Shown here in pieces: positions 45,326 to 57,836 of a stretch of DNA of 64,000 nt. The stretch comes from Palaemon carinicauda (taxonomy: Eukaryota > Arthropoda > Malacostraca > Decapoda > Palaemonidae): assembly GCF_036898095.1 (NCBI RefSeq), contig NC_090739.1:61069992-61133991 (forward strand). Direction: 5' to 3'. Within the stretch, counting starts at the first letter, position 1. The number at the start of each line of letters is the position of its first letter. Position numbers and translations under genes: made by a program. The notes below the pieces were generated by a model, which searched no databases, was not told the origin of the DNA, and saw only the letters and a list, made by a program, of their open reading frames with translations.

Positions 45326-45335
45326 ATGTAATTTT

Positions 45336-46350
45336 GTAAACTCACATTAATACTGAAACCAGTAGAATTTATTCTCAAATAAATTGGGTTATGGATTTTA
45401 CCCAGAAGACCCAGCCCTGGGACTTGGAATATTACTCTGCAAAAATATCTTAATATTTTAACTTCATTCTTGTGAAACTTTAATACAGTAGTACTGTAAT
45501 CAGAAGGCTATAAAATTATTTAACAAGAAATTCTCTCCAAAAAGACCAATGTAGATTGAAATGTTTGAAAAGAGCAATTGTGGGAATGAAAGAGAAACCC
45601 AATATTTAGATATTTTAATGAAAACTCTCCTCTCAAAGACAATCCAATGAAAATTATATAACCTAAACTAATCACTAAGACCATAAAAGAAATTACATCA
45701 ATAAAATCACAAAAATCTTAAAAAATAATGATACTTTTCTACCTCATTACTATACTTATATTCAACAAAGCAAAAAAAAAGCTTAAAAAATAATGATACT
45801 TTTCTACCTCATTACTATACTTATATTCAACAAAGCAAAAAAAAAGCTATCTCTGTACAATAGTACTTCTGAATAATTGTATGGCTTCACATTCCAAAAC
45901 GAGAAGACTGGCTTTTAATTCTTCCTTCCTGCTAACTTCATAACTTCACTACAGCACAAGAAGCAGGTAGAATCATCCAGTATTACTTTTAAAAAGAGAC
46001 AATGTCACCAGCATTCTTTCAAAAGGCTTAATGCTGTATATTATTCTGTAAGCTCTATTTAGGCTGTGACCAAGCCAACCAAGTATTGCACCTGAAACTG
46101 AACCAGCAGATATTTACAAGTTCAAACTTGGTACAAATGTTTTTCTGTTGACGATGTTTCCTTTCCTGGTTTTCATAAAGCTTATTTATTCAGCATTGTT
46201 ATCTATCTTAAAATAATCTCATTTTTCATTTCTCTTATATAGTTTATTCTTTACATTCCTATTTCTTTACTGCACCAGGCTGTCAACTATTTGGTCCTTT
46301 GGGCTAGTAGCAATTTTGCTTTTGCACCTTGGCTTCTAATAGCAATATAT
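45336..46350. other. Duplicated non-coding host sequence, unit 1
   Basis: Matches 58130-59065 in unit 2, and its centre matches 22143-22484. A local tandem duplication of about 65 bp at 45719-45850 is present only here. No coding potential. Confidence 0.8.
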
Positions 46351-46354
46351 ATGT

Positions 46355-46860
46355 TAATATGACAAATTTGAAAATAATTTTTATTTTTTCCTAACTATAC
46401 AAACCTGGAGCCCTTTACAGTGGAGATGCATTTTGGCAACAGCCGGAACTAGCTGTAAAACTTTTAGCAATGTGTAACAACCCTACGCTGGTTAGCGAAG
46501 GGAGAGCAAGAGTTGGACCAATTACCCTGCTCACACCAGCACTTGTAACTCAACGACACTTTGCAATTGTGGCAGGACTTCCTGGGGGAAGGTGATGGCG
46601 GGACCAGTATGTGTTAAGAGCTCCAGGATTGTATGCATAGGAAAATATACAAATTATTTCCAAATCTGTCATTTGTTACAGCGCTATACACAAACCCTTA
46701 CGATATTTACAGAGGAAACACTGCTAGGTGGGTGTAAGTCCAAAAAACTAACTGGCTAGTGCTTGACCTGAGGTGCTACTCTGTGCTTCGCATGAGCTGT
46801 TTGGAGGCACCATGTCACCTTGTCGACTCTGAGAGCTAAGAGCCTGGGCAATCGTGCGAA
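46355..46860 (-). mobile_element. DIRS terminus relic, unit 1
   Basis: Has the layout of a DIRS 3' end: outer end (TATGACAAATTTG, CCTAACTATACAAACC), a CTAC/GGTTAGC core, then at 46610-46735 an internal complementary region mirroring both ends. No coding part remains. The counterpart in unit 2 is 59063-59560, so it predates the duplication. Confidence 0.7.
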
Positions 46861-46990
46861 GGGGTAAGAACTCTCACATCTATAATCTTTGCTGTTTTTT
46901 ATTCTTTATTCCATATCACAATATCAGATTTTATGGCACCTCCTTCAATAATGATTCTTGATGGAACCTTCAGACCAAAAAGCTTTACCA
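46861..46990 (-). mobile_element. R2/R4-type LINE 3' remnant, unit 1
   Basis: About 100 bp equal to 59561-59650 of unit 2 (the endonuclease coding end of the LINE). The remaining 1.2 kb of the LINE seen in unit 2 is missing here. Confidence 0.65.
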
Positions 46991-47019
46991 CAGTCCTTCC
47001 ACTTGAATGGTTTTTCTTC

Positions 47020-48230
47020 CTTCTGTGTTATTAAATGTTTATCGAGTCTCTTTTGAATTACCTGTTTTGCCACATTCATGACATTGGAATAGATCTCCCA
47101 TGTGATTTCTTAAATGTTTAGTTAGATATTCTTTCGAAGTAAAGGTTTTTCTACACACATCGCACTTGTACGGCTTCTCTCCTGTGTGAACTCTTAGATG
47201 TCCAATGAGATTATGTTTTGAAGTAAAGGCTTCGCCACAGACATAGCACTTGTATGGCTTCTCTCCCGTGGGAATTCTTAAATGTGAAGTGAGACTTTGT
47301 TTTGAAGTAAATGTTTTACTACAGACACTGCACTTATATAGCTTCTCTTCCATGTGAATTCTTCTATGTACAGTGAGAAGTCGTTTTGTAGTAAAGGTTT
47401 TGCTACAGACATTACGATTGTATGGCTTCTCTCCCGTGTGAATTCTTAAATGTGCAGTGAGACTTTGTTTTGTAGTAAACGTTTTACTACAGACATTGCA
47501 CTTGTATGGTTTCTCTTCTATGTGAATTCTTCAATGTCCAGTGAGAATTGGTCTTGTAGTAAATGTTTGGCTACAGACGTTACATTTGTATTGCTTCTCT
47601 CCCGTGTGAATTCTTAAATGTGCAGTGAGATGTTGTTTCGTAGTAAATGCTTTGCTACAGACATTGCATTTGTATGGCTTCTCTCCCGTGAGAATTCTTA
47701 AATGTACTGTAAGATTATATCTATCAGAAAACTCTTTCCCACATTCACTGCATGTGCATCGCTTTCTAGCTAGAGCATTGCAGTAACATTACCAAATATC
47801 CTTTTTTTTTTTTAATCTGCTCATTTATTTCATTCTCCTCTTTGATTCAATACATCTTTCTGTAATAATTCTTTTCCACTGATTACACATGAAAGTCTTC
47901 CTTTTTCTTTTCCTTTATCGTCTTTCACAGCTGTCCTTGAGTAAGTGTCTACACTTTCCTCATCGTCGATGTCCGCTTTACAATTTACTGAACCGTTTTC
48001 ACTCACTGATGCATCGTACTCGTAGGAATTTTTGAAGTTGCTTTCGCTAGAATCAAATATTTCTGGCTCTACTTTGACTTCCATTTTTGGGTCCAAGAAA
48101 AGAGCGCCATCATTAAAAAGAGCAACACTGACAGCCGTATCATTATTTTCTGGATCAACTGCACGTAAAAGTGGATCTTCAATTTCATTTTTTTATTGGA
48201 AATTCAAAAGGTAGTTCAGAATTCATCATC
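47020..48230 (-). pseudogene. C2H2 zinc-finger pseudogene, unit 1
   Basis: Paralogue of the gene at 60917-63034. The acidic N-terminal region (47830-48096, KMEVKVEPEIFDSSESN) is nearly identical, but an A-run frameshift near 48190 cuts it from the MMNS start, and another in an A-run near 47810 cuts it from the fingers. About nine finger units follow on minus down to 47039. Lesions: a stop after LTGH in the third finger (about 47531), Cys to Arg in YNRNVC, His to Pro in LRIPTG, and a decayed last finger. The open piece 47039-47353 holds three to four fingers. A functional product is unlikely. Confidence 0.88.
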
Positions 48231-48530
48231 CTCTCCCTATCTCAAGATAACAAATCCCATAATATTATTTTCAATAGACTTCAAAGAGGAAATTAAGACT
48301 AAACTTCCTATTCTCAGACATCATACTGTACATCAGAAACTTCCAACATGACCCTTTCTTTTCCAGTCTTACATCTCTTGCACATACCTTCAGTAGCTTA
48401 TAAGCTTTAGTAGCAAAAAGTGGATAATTCTTTCCCTTGGTATGAAAAGTTTGAAATAATAGAAAACTACAATCAGTTGGAGAAGACCAAAGCACTATGA
48501 AAATACTGGAGTTTTCTAAAAATAAAATGA
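48231..48530. other. Upstream region of the zinc-finger pseudogene
   Basis: Non-coding and homologous to 63035-63290 upstream of the intact gene. It could include the promoter or first intron of the ancestral gene; no TATA box or splice site could be assigned. Confidence 0.5.
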
Positions 48531-49480
48531 ATTCATAAAGTAATGTAATTTGCATTTTTCCTAAATATACAAACCACAGACATTGATCTGTGTTCTATCT
48601 ATTCTTGTTACACATTTCAGGCATCTAAAAATCTCACATCCTCTGTAGATTCTGTATTCCACAGTATCTCCTGTGACATTATTTGTTTCATTCTGTAAAG
48701 TTTTCCTTTTGCTCTTCAAAAAGACAAAGACGTTTCATCCATTGTCCTGTACTTCTTCTCCAATCACCATCAAAACTGTCTTGCTAATACTGCTATGCAC
48801 CTCTGAGAATTAATCCAGAATTATGAACTGCAAAAGGCTTTATAGTAATCTTGCACAGACACGAACATTTACCACACTTCCATATCTCTCCCTCTGCTTT
48901 TGCTTTGGTTCCAGTGTTATGGCAAAGTAACATTACTGACTTGGTAAGTTGTTTCTTTCTGGTTGCCTTTGTGTTGTCCAGTGCCTTCTTAAGACAAACA
49001 GATACCCTCTATCCCTGGGGAGATGGTCCAAGTATTTTGAGGGTCTGGAAGAAGAGTGACCCTTCATCCGGCACCATCGTCAAAAGAAATGCCCATTTGA
49101 CTTGATAAACTCGATGTGTAGAGATTCACATGGCTTAGGCTAACTAGACGAAAAGCCTTCTTACCTTGAGAACCTCCTGACAGGCTCCAAGCATGAAGAT
49201 AAAGTATGTGGAGCTGCTGATGAAAACGATGAAAGTGAGGCTGTTTGAGTAGATCTGGTCTCTCTAGCAATCAGACATGAGGCTCCACTAAGACTTCAAA
49301 GAAGTCTGGGAACCAGTCCTTCCAAGGCCAGAAGGGAGCAATGAGGGCCAAGGAAAGACAATTGGTTTCCCTCGCCTAGTTAAGAGCAGCCTAGATCAGA
49401 GAAAGGGGGGAGGTGTACACCTGAAGACTACCCAATCTTGTAAGTGGGCATCTGTCCTTCTGGGGATACTTGAATGAAGA
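48531..49480 (-). mobile_element. DIRS relic, unit 1
   Basis: The left edge has TTTTTCCTAAATATACAAACC, like the outer end of other DIRS copies here. The frame 49064-49270 contains RPDLLKQPHFHRFHQQ and LHAWSLSGG, resembling the post-RNase H region of element B (HDLLRQPHANIFHKA, FHAWRLSS). Very decayed, with large internal deletions. Unit 2 has the same relic from 63291. Confidence 0.6.
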
Positions 49481-49493
49481 GAAGACGACATGG

Positions 49494-49580
49494 AAAAAAA
49501 AAAAAAAAAAAGCTGCACACTCATTGTGCACTTCTATATCAATGCAAAAACACAAGTACATGTTTTTTTTTTTTTTTGAG
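49494..49580. repeat. Poly-A and poly-T tracts
   Basis: An A run at about 49494-49511 and a T run at 49563-49577, bounding a short AT-rich piece. Possibly retroposon tails. Confidence 0.6.
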
Positions 49581-49699
49581 ATACTCTCAGACCTGAAAAT
49601 AAGATATAAAATATAGAATTCCTTTTTAAAAATGCAGTCCCATTAGTTTTATGATGCAATTTTGGCAGTTAATACCAAGAAAGAGCCTTTTCGGTCAAG

Positions 49700-49918
49700 C
49701 TCAAAGTATTCAAACAAAGTTCCAAGTTTGTGACATAAGAAAGCTTCAAGATTGTGACATAAGAAAGTTCCAAGCTTGTGACACACGAAAGCTTCAAGCT
49801 CCGAACATAAAACAGTTCTAAGCTTGTGATAAAAAGCTTCAAGTATGTGACAAGAAAGTTCCAAGCTTGTTGCATAAAAAAGCTATAAGCCTGTGACATA
49901 AGAAACCTTCAAGCTTAA
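49700..49918. repeat. About 26-bp minisatellite
   Basis: Roughly eight units of AAGCTTCAAGCTTGTGACATAAGAA type, drifting in length between 22 and 28 bp. Two 71-76 codon frames across it are repeat translations. Confidence 0.82.
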
Positions 49919-50280
49919 AGGAGAACCGCACATCAATGTCGTTCATTATCTACAAAAGAAGTCAGCAGGGTTTGGACATTAACAACTCTTAACTTTGACT
50001 GCTGCTGAACTCTTTCTATGACACTTTATGGTCACTTGTTTCTGGGGAGGTTTATGTGAAACACTAACCATGGAAAATATGAGACAGTTATATTATGATG
50101 GGAAAACGACTGTCAGTGATAAGAATAATTATGATACAAATAATATATGATAATTCGTATCCAGCCTTTAGCCTATGGTAATGAATGCTATGCAATCATT
50201 CTCTGTGGTCCAGCTAGATATGACTGGCAAGAAAAAGGTTGCTTAACTCTGAAACACAAAGGATTATGTTTCATTTTATA
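49919..50280. other. Unassigned spacer
   Basis: No repeat, domain or long frame recognised between the minisatellite and the DIRS gag relic. Confidence 0.5.
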
Positions 50281-50830
50281 GTTACACAGCAGGCAAAGGC
50301 AAAGGGGAAGACTCCTCTGCAGACACGGTGGCAGAAACTCCAGGATAGCCAAAAACAGCACTCATCGGCAACAGATCTACCTCAGATGAAGCCAATGTCC
50401 ACTTCTTTTCAGCACCTAGATGGAGAAGCTCCAATAACGCCTCATTCAATGGGGAACCAGCCATACCCAGCCATGACCAGACCTGTAAAATATCAGAAAA
50501 AGAGCAGCCACTCCCCAAGGGAAGGGCAGAACCGCTTCTCCAGGGAATACAGTTATGTCCCTTAAACCCCAGAGTTGACCTTCTGCTTTACCATTCCCTG
50601 AGAGACTGATCGTGCTGGAGATACGGGAAGAGATCATTGGGGGGGGGGGGGGAAATGAAGAAGTCCGAAGCTTCTTCAACTTCTAGGAAGACCCTGAAGA
50701 CAAAGAATCTCTCTTTGACTTCTTGCACCTACCTCCAAAGCATTTCTACTGTGAGGCAGACCACCCCCAATACTCAGGGCAGGTGTTGCCCTAATAACAA
50801 CACGGAATACGCAAGCTGTATGTTGAGATA
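50281..50830 (-). pseudogene. Possible gag relic of another DIRS copy
   Basis: On minus around 50680-50790, a decayed Cys/Trp-Ser-Ala-Ser-Gln stretch followed by a Lys/Arg and Ser-rich string resembles the N-terminal gag segment of the family B elements. A G run lies at 50640-50652. The + frame 50239-50565 (108 aa) has no recognisable domain. Weak call. Confidence 0.35.
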
Positions 50831-51069
50831 TTTAGGAGTGTGACCATCCAGATAAAAGTTATTCCAAGTCTTTTGTAGTAAAAACTGTTGTAACCAAGAC
50901 TTTCCCAAAACCACCTCAACAGGGTATGTGGACGCAACAGTATTAGCTTAATACTAGGTACACAAGGGAACATGGTCTACCTGCAGTGGTTTGAGATCAG
51001 CTTATGCAGAGAACCAAAGATGCTGCTTTCCCCAGGAGAGGGGATGATGAAGAAAAGAATAAGAGCCAG

Positions 51070-51727
51070 TCAAACCTCTTCATTCACACTGACTAAAACC
51101 GGGTACAGTGTCCTCAAACTTCTGATACTTGTCCAATAAGGAGCTTGAGGTTTTATACAAGCTATTGGGCAGCCACCACAGGGCCGATAGAAAACGTATT
51201 GAGCCTCCTGTGGGTCACGTCTTGCAGGCAGTGGGCTGTGAAAGTGTTCTGACATTTCCACAACCAAGCCTGAAGAACCTGTTACTGAAAAGTTCCTAAT
51301 GAAGTTAGGTCTCTGACATCATGACCTCTGAGGAAACCTGAAGAAGGGTCTGGATTCAGCACATGGTCTATGACCTTGCAAATCCATGCTGAGATGGTGT
51401 TCTTGGTGACCCTCCTCTTGGTCCCTCCTGAGCTGAAGAAGAGTGTAGGCAAACGGGGACGGGCTGCGACTGTTCTCTTAAGGTACAGCCTCAAACTCAT
51501 CAATTGGCAGAGTTAGAGATGATCAGGGTCATCTGTTACAGAACAAGACTCAAAATCCGGGAGGAGTCGAATCTAGGATATGCTACTTTCGGGTTCTGAG
51601 TCTTAGCATCAAACTCAAGTACGAAGCTGAATGTTACCTCTCTCCATCCCCTTGAATGAGCAATGTCGTATGAGAGACCATGAAGTTCACTGACTCGCTT
51701 GGCCGAAGCCAAACCTAGCAGAATCAC
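51070..51727 (-). pseudogene. DIRS-B tyrosine recombinase, copy D
   Basis: Pieces 51536-51727 (ASAKRVSELHGLSYD, first Arg), 51282-51503 (TKRRVTKNTISAWI, RGHDVRD with the His-x-x-Arg box) and downstream remnants to 51070. Frameshifts separate them. Compare 37896-38830. Confidence 0.78.
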
Positions 51728-52428
51728 CGTCTTCCAAATTAGGTGGCAATCTGTTGCCTAGAGTAATGGTTCTGGAGAGGTCTCTTTAGAGACCTGAGAA
51801 CTTGAACCACGTTCCATGGGGGGGGGGGTCTCACTTCAGACTGAGGACAGGTAAGTTTATAACTCCGTATGAGTAAGTTAAGTTCTAGAATTGAAAAATG
51901 TCCATTCTGTTCAGTCTAGAGTCGAGACTTAAGGCTGAGCAATAGCCTCTTACCGCTGAGACAGAGACAGGCGCTTTTCTTCACGCAAATACAGAAGGAA
52001 ATTCACTATTGCTGGAATGTTGGCATAGACAGGAGAGATACCCCTTCCACGACACAAACCACAGAACACTTTCCACTTTGCCTAGTAGACTGATGCTAAT
52101 GACTTTCCCGGGTATCCAGACATCCTGCTAGCAACTTGTGAAAATCCTCTCTGAGAGAGGAGATGCTGGATAATCTCAAGGTGTGAAGTCGTAGCGAAGC
52201 TATGGCTTTATGGAATATGTTGCCATGTGGTTCTTTGGGTAGATCATGTTGTGGAGAGAGGTCTCATGTTGACTTAGTCAGGAGTTGCAGAACGTCCAGA
52301 AACCATTCTGCGTGATGCCGTAGTGGAGCTGGGAGAGTCATTGAAAGGTTGACCGATGTTCTGGCCTTGTTGAGTACCCTCTTCATCAGACAGAACGGGG
52401 GAAAGGCGTAAACGTCGATGTTGTCCCA

Positions 52429-53780
52429 CTATTGTTGGAGAGCTTCTTGCCAGAGAGCCTTGGGGTCTGGGACTGGGAAGCAGTATAACGGGAGCCTGAT
52501 GTTAAGGGCCAATGCGAAGAGATCCACCATCACAGAACCCCACAAAGTCAGGACTTTGTTGCCTACTAGATGATCCAAAGACCACTCTGTACTCACTATC
52601 TGAGAAGCTCTGCTCAGGCTGTCGGCGAGCACATTCCTCTTGCCAGGAATGAAGCGTGCCGATAGTGGTATCGAGAGAATCTTGGCCTTCTCAGTATCTA
52701 CTGCTAGATGGGATAGGGGCTTAGAAAAAGTACCTCCTCCTTTGTTGATGTAAGCCACTACTGTGGTGTTGTTGCTCATCATCACCACTGAGTGGCCCGC
52801 CAGGAAGTGTTGGAACGGTTAAAGGGCCAAAAAGACGGCCTTCATCTTTAGCAGATTTAAGTGGAGGTGCTCTTCTGACTCTGACCAGAGGCCTGAGGTC
52901 GTGTGGTGCAGCATATTGGCAGCCAACCCCCTTTCGTTTTATAAGCGTCTGAGAACACCATCAAATCTGAGGGAGGACGAGACGATCCACTCCCTTTTGT
53001 AGGTTCCCGTCTAACACCCACCATTCGAGGTCCGTCTGTTCTGCTGATCCCATGGGGATCCAGACATCCTGGGAATCGAGAGCCTGATCCCACAGGGAAT
53101 TGAATTGCCATTGTGAGGTTCTCGTCCTGATGCAACCTTTAGGAACTGGAGGGGCCATCGATGAAAAATGACCGAGGAGACGTAACCATGTCTGGGCTGG
53201 AAGCTCTTCTCGTCTGAGAAAGGGTCTTGCAACCTTTCTCAGCCTCGATATTCTGTCGTCTGATGGGAAGGCTTTGTGGAGATTGGTGTCTATTATCATG
53301 CCTAGGTATACCAGTCTCTTCGTAGGAAGCAGGGAGGACTTCTCCAGGTTTACCATGACCAGATCTTGGCAAAATCTCAGAAGTTTGTCTCGATGTTGAA
53401 GAAGGGTTGACACCGAGTCTGCTAGGATTTGTCAGTTGTCCATATAATGGAGGAGATGAATGCCAATCCTGTGAGCCCAAGATGACATTAGGGCTAACTC
53501 TCTAGTGAAGACTTGAGGTGTTGTGGAAAGATTGAAGCACAGCATCTTTAACTTGTTATTTCCTGTTGTCTAGGCTGAATCTTCAATATTTCCTTGAAGA
53601 CGAAGGGATAAGGATCTGAAAGTACGCATCCTTTAGGTCCAGTGTGCATATGAAGTCCTGTGGTCTTACCGTTAGTGTGACCGTGTTTGACGTCTCTATG
53701 CTGAACGGAGTTTGTTTGACAAACTTGTTTAGACCTGAGAGGTTGATGACAGGTATACAGCCTCCAGACGCCTTTTTCAC
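52429..53780 (-). pseudogene. DIRS-B RT and RNase H, copy D
   Basis: The RT start is at 53583-53780 (LNKFVKQTPF, DLKDAYFQI), the thumb and connection at 52961-53413, RNase H at 52429-52788 (MSNNTTVV, VLADSLSR) and the beginning of the methyltransferase-like region (VDLFALAL), stopped at a TAG where element B has Arg. One RNase H Asp reads Asn (SNN instead of SDN). The YLDD region lies in a frameshifted part near 53440. Confidence 0.8.
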
Positions 53781-53844
53781 AAAAGAGTCGACTGAAGAAG
53801 CCTGAAGACTCGTCGAGGACTTCCTGGAGAACGCCCTCCTTTAA

Positions 53845-54145
53845 CCCTTTTACCTCGAAAGGACGTACTGTTACGTTTCACAAAACTCATCCTTTTACCC
53901 CCATGCACGTACCGGTACGTCCTTGCAAAAAACTGCTATTCAAATTTTTTTTTGCATATTTTTGATAATTTTTTGAGAAACTTCAGGCATTTCCCAAGAG
54001 AATGAGACCAATCTGACCTCTCTATGAGAAAAATTAAGGCTGTTAGAGCAATTTTTTTAAAAATATACTGCAAAATGTGCTTGAAAAAAAATAACCCCTG
54101 GGGGTTAAGGGCTGGAAATTTCCAAATAGCCTGGGGGTAAAATGG
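53845..54145. mobile_element. piggyBac-like TTAA MITE
   Basis: 301 bp flanked by TTAA on both sides (53841-53844 and 54146-54149). The ends are CCCTTTTACC and GGTAAAATGG, an imperfect inverted pair. Copy C has a single uninterrupted TTTAACAGGGTC at this site (31928). Inside is a GGACGTAC...GTACGTCC inverted pair. No ORF, so it is non-autonomous. Confidence 0.88.
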
Positions 54146-54434
54146 TTAACAGGGTCTGGACTTCTGCCCGGAGGGCTAGCCCCTTTGCTTATCCCATCAC
54201 AAAGGAGTCTATTGACACTGGATTCCAGGTCAGGGTAGGGAGAGATGTTATGAACACGATAGATACCCCAAACCAATCACGGAGATTGTACAGGGTTTGG
54301 CCCCGAGTTGTTTCCACCTGTCTGAGCAACTTTGTAGGCATCCCCCCACTGGTGGACAAGCAGGGGGATTGCCTATCCTACCGTTTCCGGCTGCTTCCTC
54401 TAGGATATTTTCCTTCCCTAGAGGACTTTGTGCC

Positions 54435-54905
54435 TTATCTGTCCTTAGGAGGAAAGGGCTTCTTAGACACCGTTGTCTTCGCTGCTGTTTTGTTCGTCAT
54501 GGTTTTGGCTGTACGGGACTGCTGAAGAGCTAGTGGTTTACAGGGCATGGATGTCAAAGCCCTATGGAGCAGGGAGTCCTGATGGGACTTCCTCCATCTC
54601 TTAGCAGCATGTTTCATGTCCTTAGGCTCTAATAGATGGGATCCCTCTGGAGAGAAATTCCTGAACCTGGCAATCTCGGCATTTGGGACTTGCTGGTGGA
54701 ATCTCTCAGACACCACATCCCGACGTTTCTTAATGGTATTCGCCCATAAGTTTGAAACTTGATGGGCGAGAAACTCGATCAAGTGGGTGCCTGAGAGCAG
54801 GAAAGTCTCCATTCCTTTCCTGGTACATTTCTTTGAGAAATCCTCAGTTCTTACCAGGATTTCCAAGGTCCCTAACCAAACATCAAGCCACAAAGTAGCC
54901 TGCAT
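54435..54905 (-). pseudogene. DIRS-B gag C-terminal domain, copy D
   Basis: A 156-aa frame starting MQATLWLDVWLGTLEILVR, almost identical to copy C in unit 1 and homologous to 40512-41420. The frame is still open through the conserved part, but upstream gag is broken. Confidence 0.7.
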
Positions 54906-55441
54906 GCCATACTAACCTTCTCCTGATTAAGAATCTAGGTTGCCGAGAATAGACCTGTCGGTTATCTTGGTGAGCTCTTCCAAGGAGTATTGGAAAAGAA
55001 GAGTTGGACGAGGCACGTCTAAGATCTCAGTATACCTCCTCTGCTGCAGACAGGAGGTAGGAGAAGCTTGGTAGTAGAGCCGGAACGTTGGGAGGAGGAG
55101 AGCTCAGAGAGCTGTAGGGTGATCGTAGCCCTGGCACCCTTCAGCCCCTGAGACCAAGGCAAGGCTGCACTGGTCTTAAGAGGGCTTCTACGTGCAAAAG
55201 ACACGGTATAAGATCGTGTCTGCTCTCTCGTAAGGTATCTCTGGGTTGGTAAACCCATTGAGAACCCTGATGAGAGTCAGAACCTGCCAGAATGCATGTT
55301 CCGACTCTTTCTGCTCTCCATTCCGACGTTGGACTTGCAGCAAAGTCTTCTTCCACCCCAGAGAGCTCTTCTCCAGGAGGGTCACGCATATCCCTCTAGC
55401 GACAGGCTGCATCTGTAGGCTTAGATGTTCTTGAAGAGGAC

Positions 55442-57836
55442 TTAGAAAGTCTTGGAGTCCTTGGGTTCCTTTTGAGGAAGGAGGTAGGGCTCAAGCATTG
55501 AAAGCCGGATTGTCATGTCCCTCCTGACTTCCATCGTTTGTGGAGAAATCTCCGTGCGAGGGGAAACTTCCTCCACAGGTGGAAGAGAGGAAGCCCCTCC
55601 CTCGCATGACTCCCTCGGCAGAGGTGAAGTAGGAGAGTGTACGGTGCAAGATGCAGGAGCAGGCCTTGATAGCCTAACAGGAGTCATCTTTACCCTCGGG
55701 GAAGTAACCGCGTCTGAGACTCCTCTCTTCCTCTTCAGGGGAGAGGAAGATGTGGTTCCTTACAGTAGGTCTGCTGTAGCTGTAAAATGCTCCAACGACC
55801 TGGCAGACAGAGCAGGCTTGAAGGCTTGCACCACTGCTCTGACCAGAGCAAAGGTCAGTGCTTCGGGATCCTGAACCCTTCTGTTGTTACCCCTTCCCCT
55901 TTCCACAGAGGTCGCGCTGTAATGCGTTTGCGGGGAGGGGAATGATGCGATGGTGAGCTGTCTACTCCATGTTCCTTAAAACCTAGGAGCCTGTAGAACC
56001 TGCTCATGGCCATGGCGCAAGTGCGACAGTGAGCCCTGACACATTGGCAAGCGCTGATGGGCTGGAGAGCGCACAGGAGAGCAATAGTGTGCAGTAAGAC
56101 GCTGAGCAGGATGATGCTGGTGCGGTTCCCAGAGAACGCGCAGGCGCAGTAATACGCCAAGGAGGAGGATGCTGGTGCGCAGTTTCCTGTAAATTTGCAA
56201 GAGAGCGCTGGCACGCAGGTGAGCACTGGCAAGCTGGAGAGCACCGGCGAGGCAGAGGGATCTGGTGAGCTGGAGAGAGCTTTGGCACAAGAGAGCACCG
56301 TTGCGCAGTGGACCACTGGCGCTTGGGAGTGGGTTGAAGTACACGAGAGCGCTGTTGGTTTGGAGAGCGCTTTCGTGCAGGAGAGCTTTGACGAACCGAA
56401 GAACGCAGCTGTGCATGAGAGACCACTGATGTCTCAGGGAGCGCTGTTGCATAGGGGAGCGCTAACGAGCTTGAGCTGGAGAGCGGAGCTGCACTGGCGA
56501 GTGCTGGCGAGCTGGCAAACACTACTCTTTGGAAAGGCAGGGCTGCGCTGGAGAGCGTTGGCGATCGGGAGATCGCTGGAGCATTGGAGGGGGCTCAGGA
56601 TGAGAAGGAGAAGGCTAGCGGTCAGGCGAACGTCAAAGTGCTGGAGAGCGCTGACTCACTGGAGAGTGAAGACATTCTGAAAAACGTTTTAAGTGCAGGC
56701 TGGCGCTGAGGGGCTATTGGAGAGCACTGGTGCACTGTAGGGTGCTGGCAAGCTGGAGAGCATTGGCGCTCAGCTGAACACTTAGGTAGAACATCCGAGG
56801 ATCTACAGGGGACAGGAACATTGACGGCAAGTCAGGAGGTCGGCTGGAATGTCGAACTGGAAGAGAGATGTGCCCTATGGAAGGGCAAGCATCCACCAAT
56901 GGCGATCGCGAACGATACGCAGAAGAGTCTAGGGCTGAAGTCCGAGGACTAGCTGCAGCGTCATCAGGAGAAGGACCAGGAAAGGGCGAAGGTCGAGGGT
57001 CAGAAGATGACTGAAGCTGTGGCTCCTCTGTGGGGGACGGCACCGAAGACGAGGCTGAAGAGCAACCTTTAAGGCAAAGCGGAGGGCGAGCTCTGCGACG
57101 TGGGATCAGCAAGCTGACCTTGAGCAGCAGTCCTCCGAAGAGGAGTCTCTATGAGAGAACTCACCCGACGGGAGAACCACTCCAATGAGAGACAGACAAT
57201 GGATTTAGTTTCCCTCTCGAAAAATGAACAGAACAGGAGAAATGTAGTCGTCAGCAACAGCAGGAGAGTCTAAGAGGGTCAAGGCGTCGACAGCGGCCAT
57301 AGAAGACGCCTCTGACACCACAACATCGACAAAAATAAGAGGATCCACCTCCGAAGTCAATGACGTATCACACTCGCACTGCGGAGGATAAGTTGCAGCA
57401 AGGAGCCCTTGAAGGGTGGACCTGTGAGCCACAAGGACGACCGCACCTGTAACACAGAACCAATAGACAAGGCCTTACCTGAGGGAAGAGGTGGGGCCAC
57501 TTCGCTAGGGGAAACAACACCATCTCTCAAGGACAAGGGTTGGCAAAAATTAAAGTCTACACTACTGCTCAACGGTCTCTAAGAAGAGGCCGAACGAGTA
57601 GGAGCTACGGAGGAAGATCGGGAGGCAGAAGGCGAGATCTTGTGTTTTTTTCCCTTCACACAAAGGAACCTTCGAAAGAGAAATATCCCGCTTTGACTTC
57701 TTCCGTCCTCGCCAAAATCTTTCCCACTAATTACACTTATTACCACAATCACACTGTTGACCTCTGCAGGTGGGAGAAAGGGTGTGGCAGTCAATGTCCA
57801 TGGCCGACATGAAGGTCTGGCAGGGTTGACTTTCAA
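55442..57836 (-). pseudogene. DIRS-B gag N-terminal region, copy D
   Basis: Ser, Pro and Ala-rich frames (55855-56316, 56004-56522, 56714-57112) across the decayed 18-bp minisatellite, then the Cys-rich start near 57730, which has lost the segment with the final Cys pair. Compare 33300-35690 in unit 1. Confidence 0.6.

Noticed and set aside
49064..49270. Independent small gene (68 aa, -)
   Set aside because: It matches the post-RNase H region of the DIRS elements, so it is a retroelement relic.
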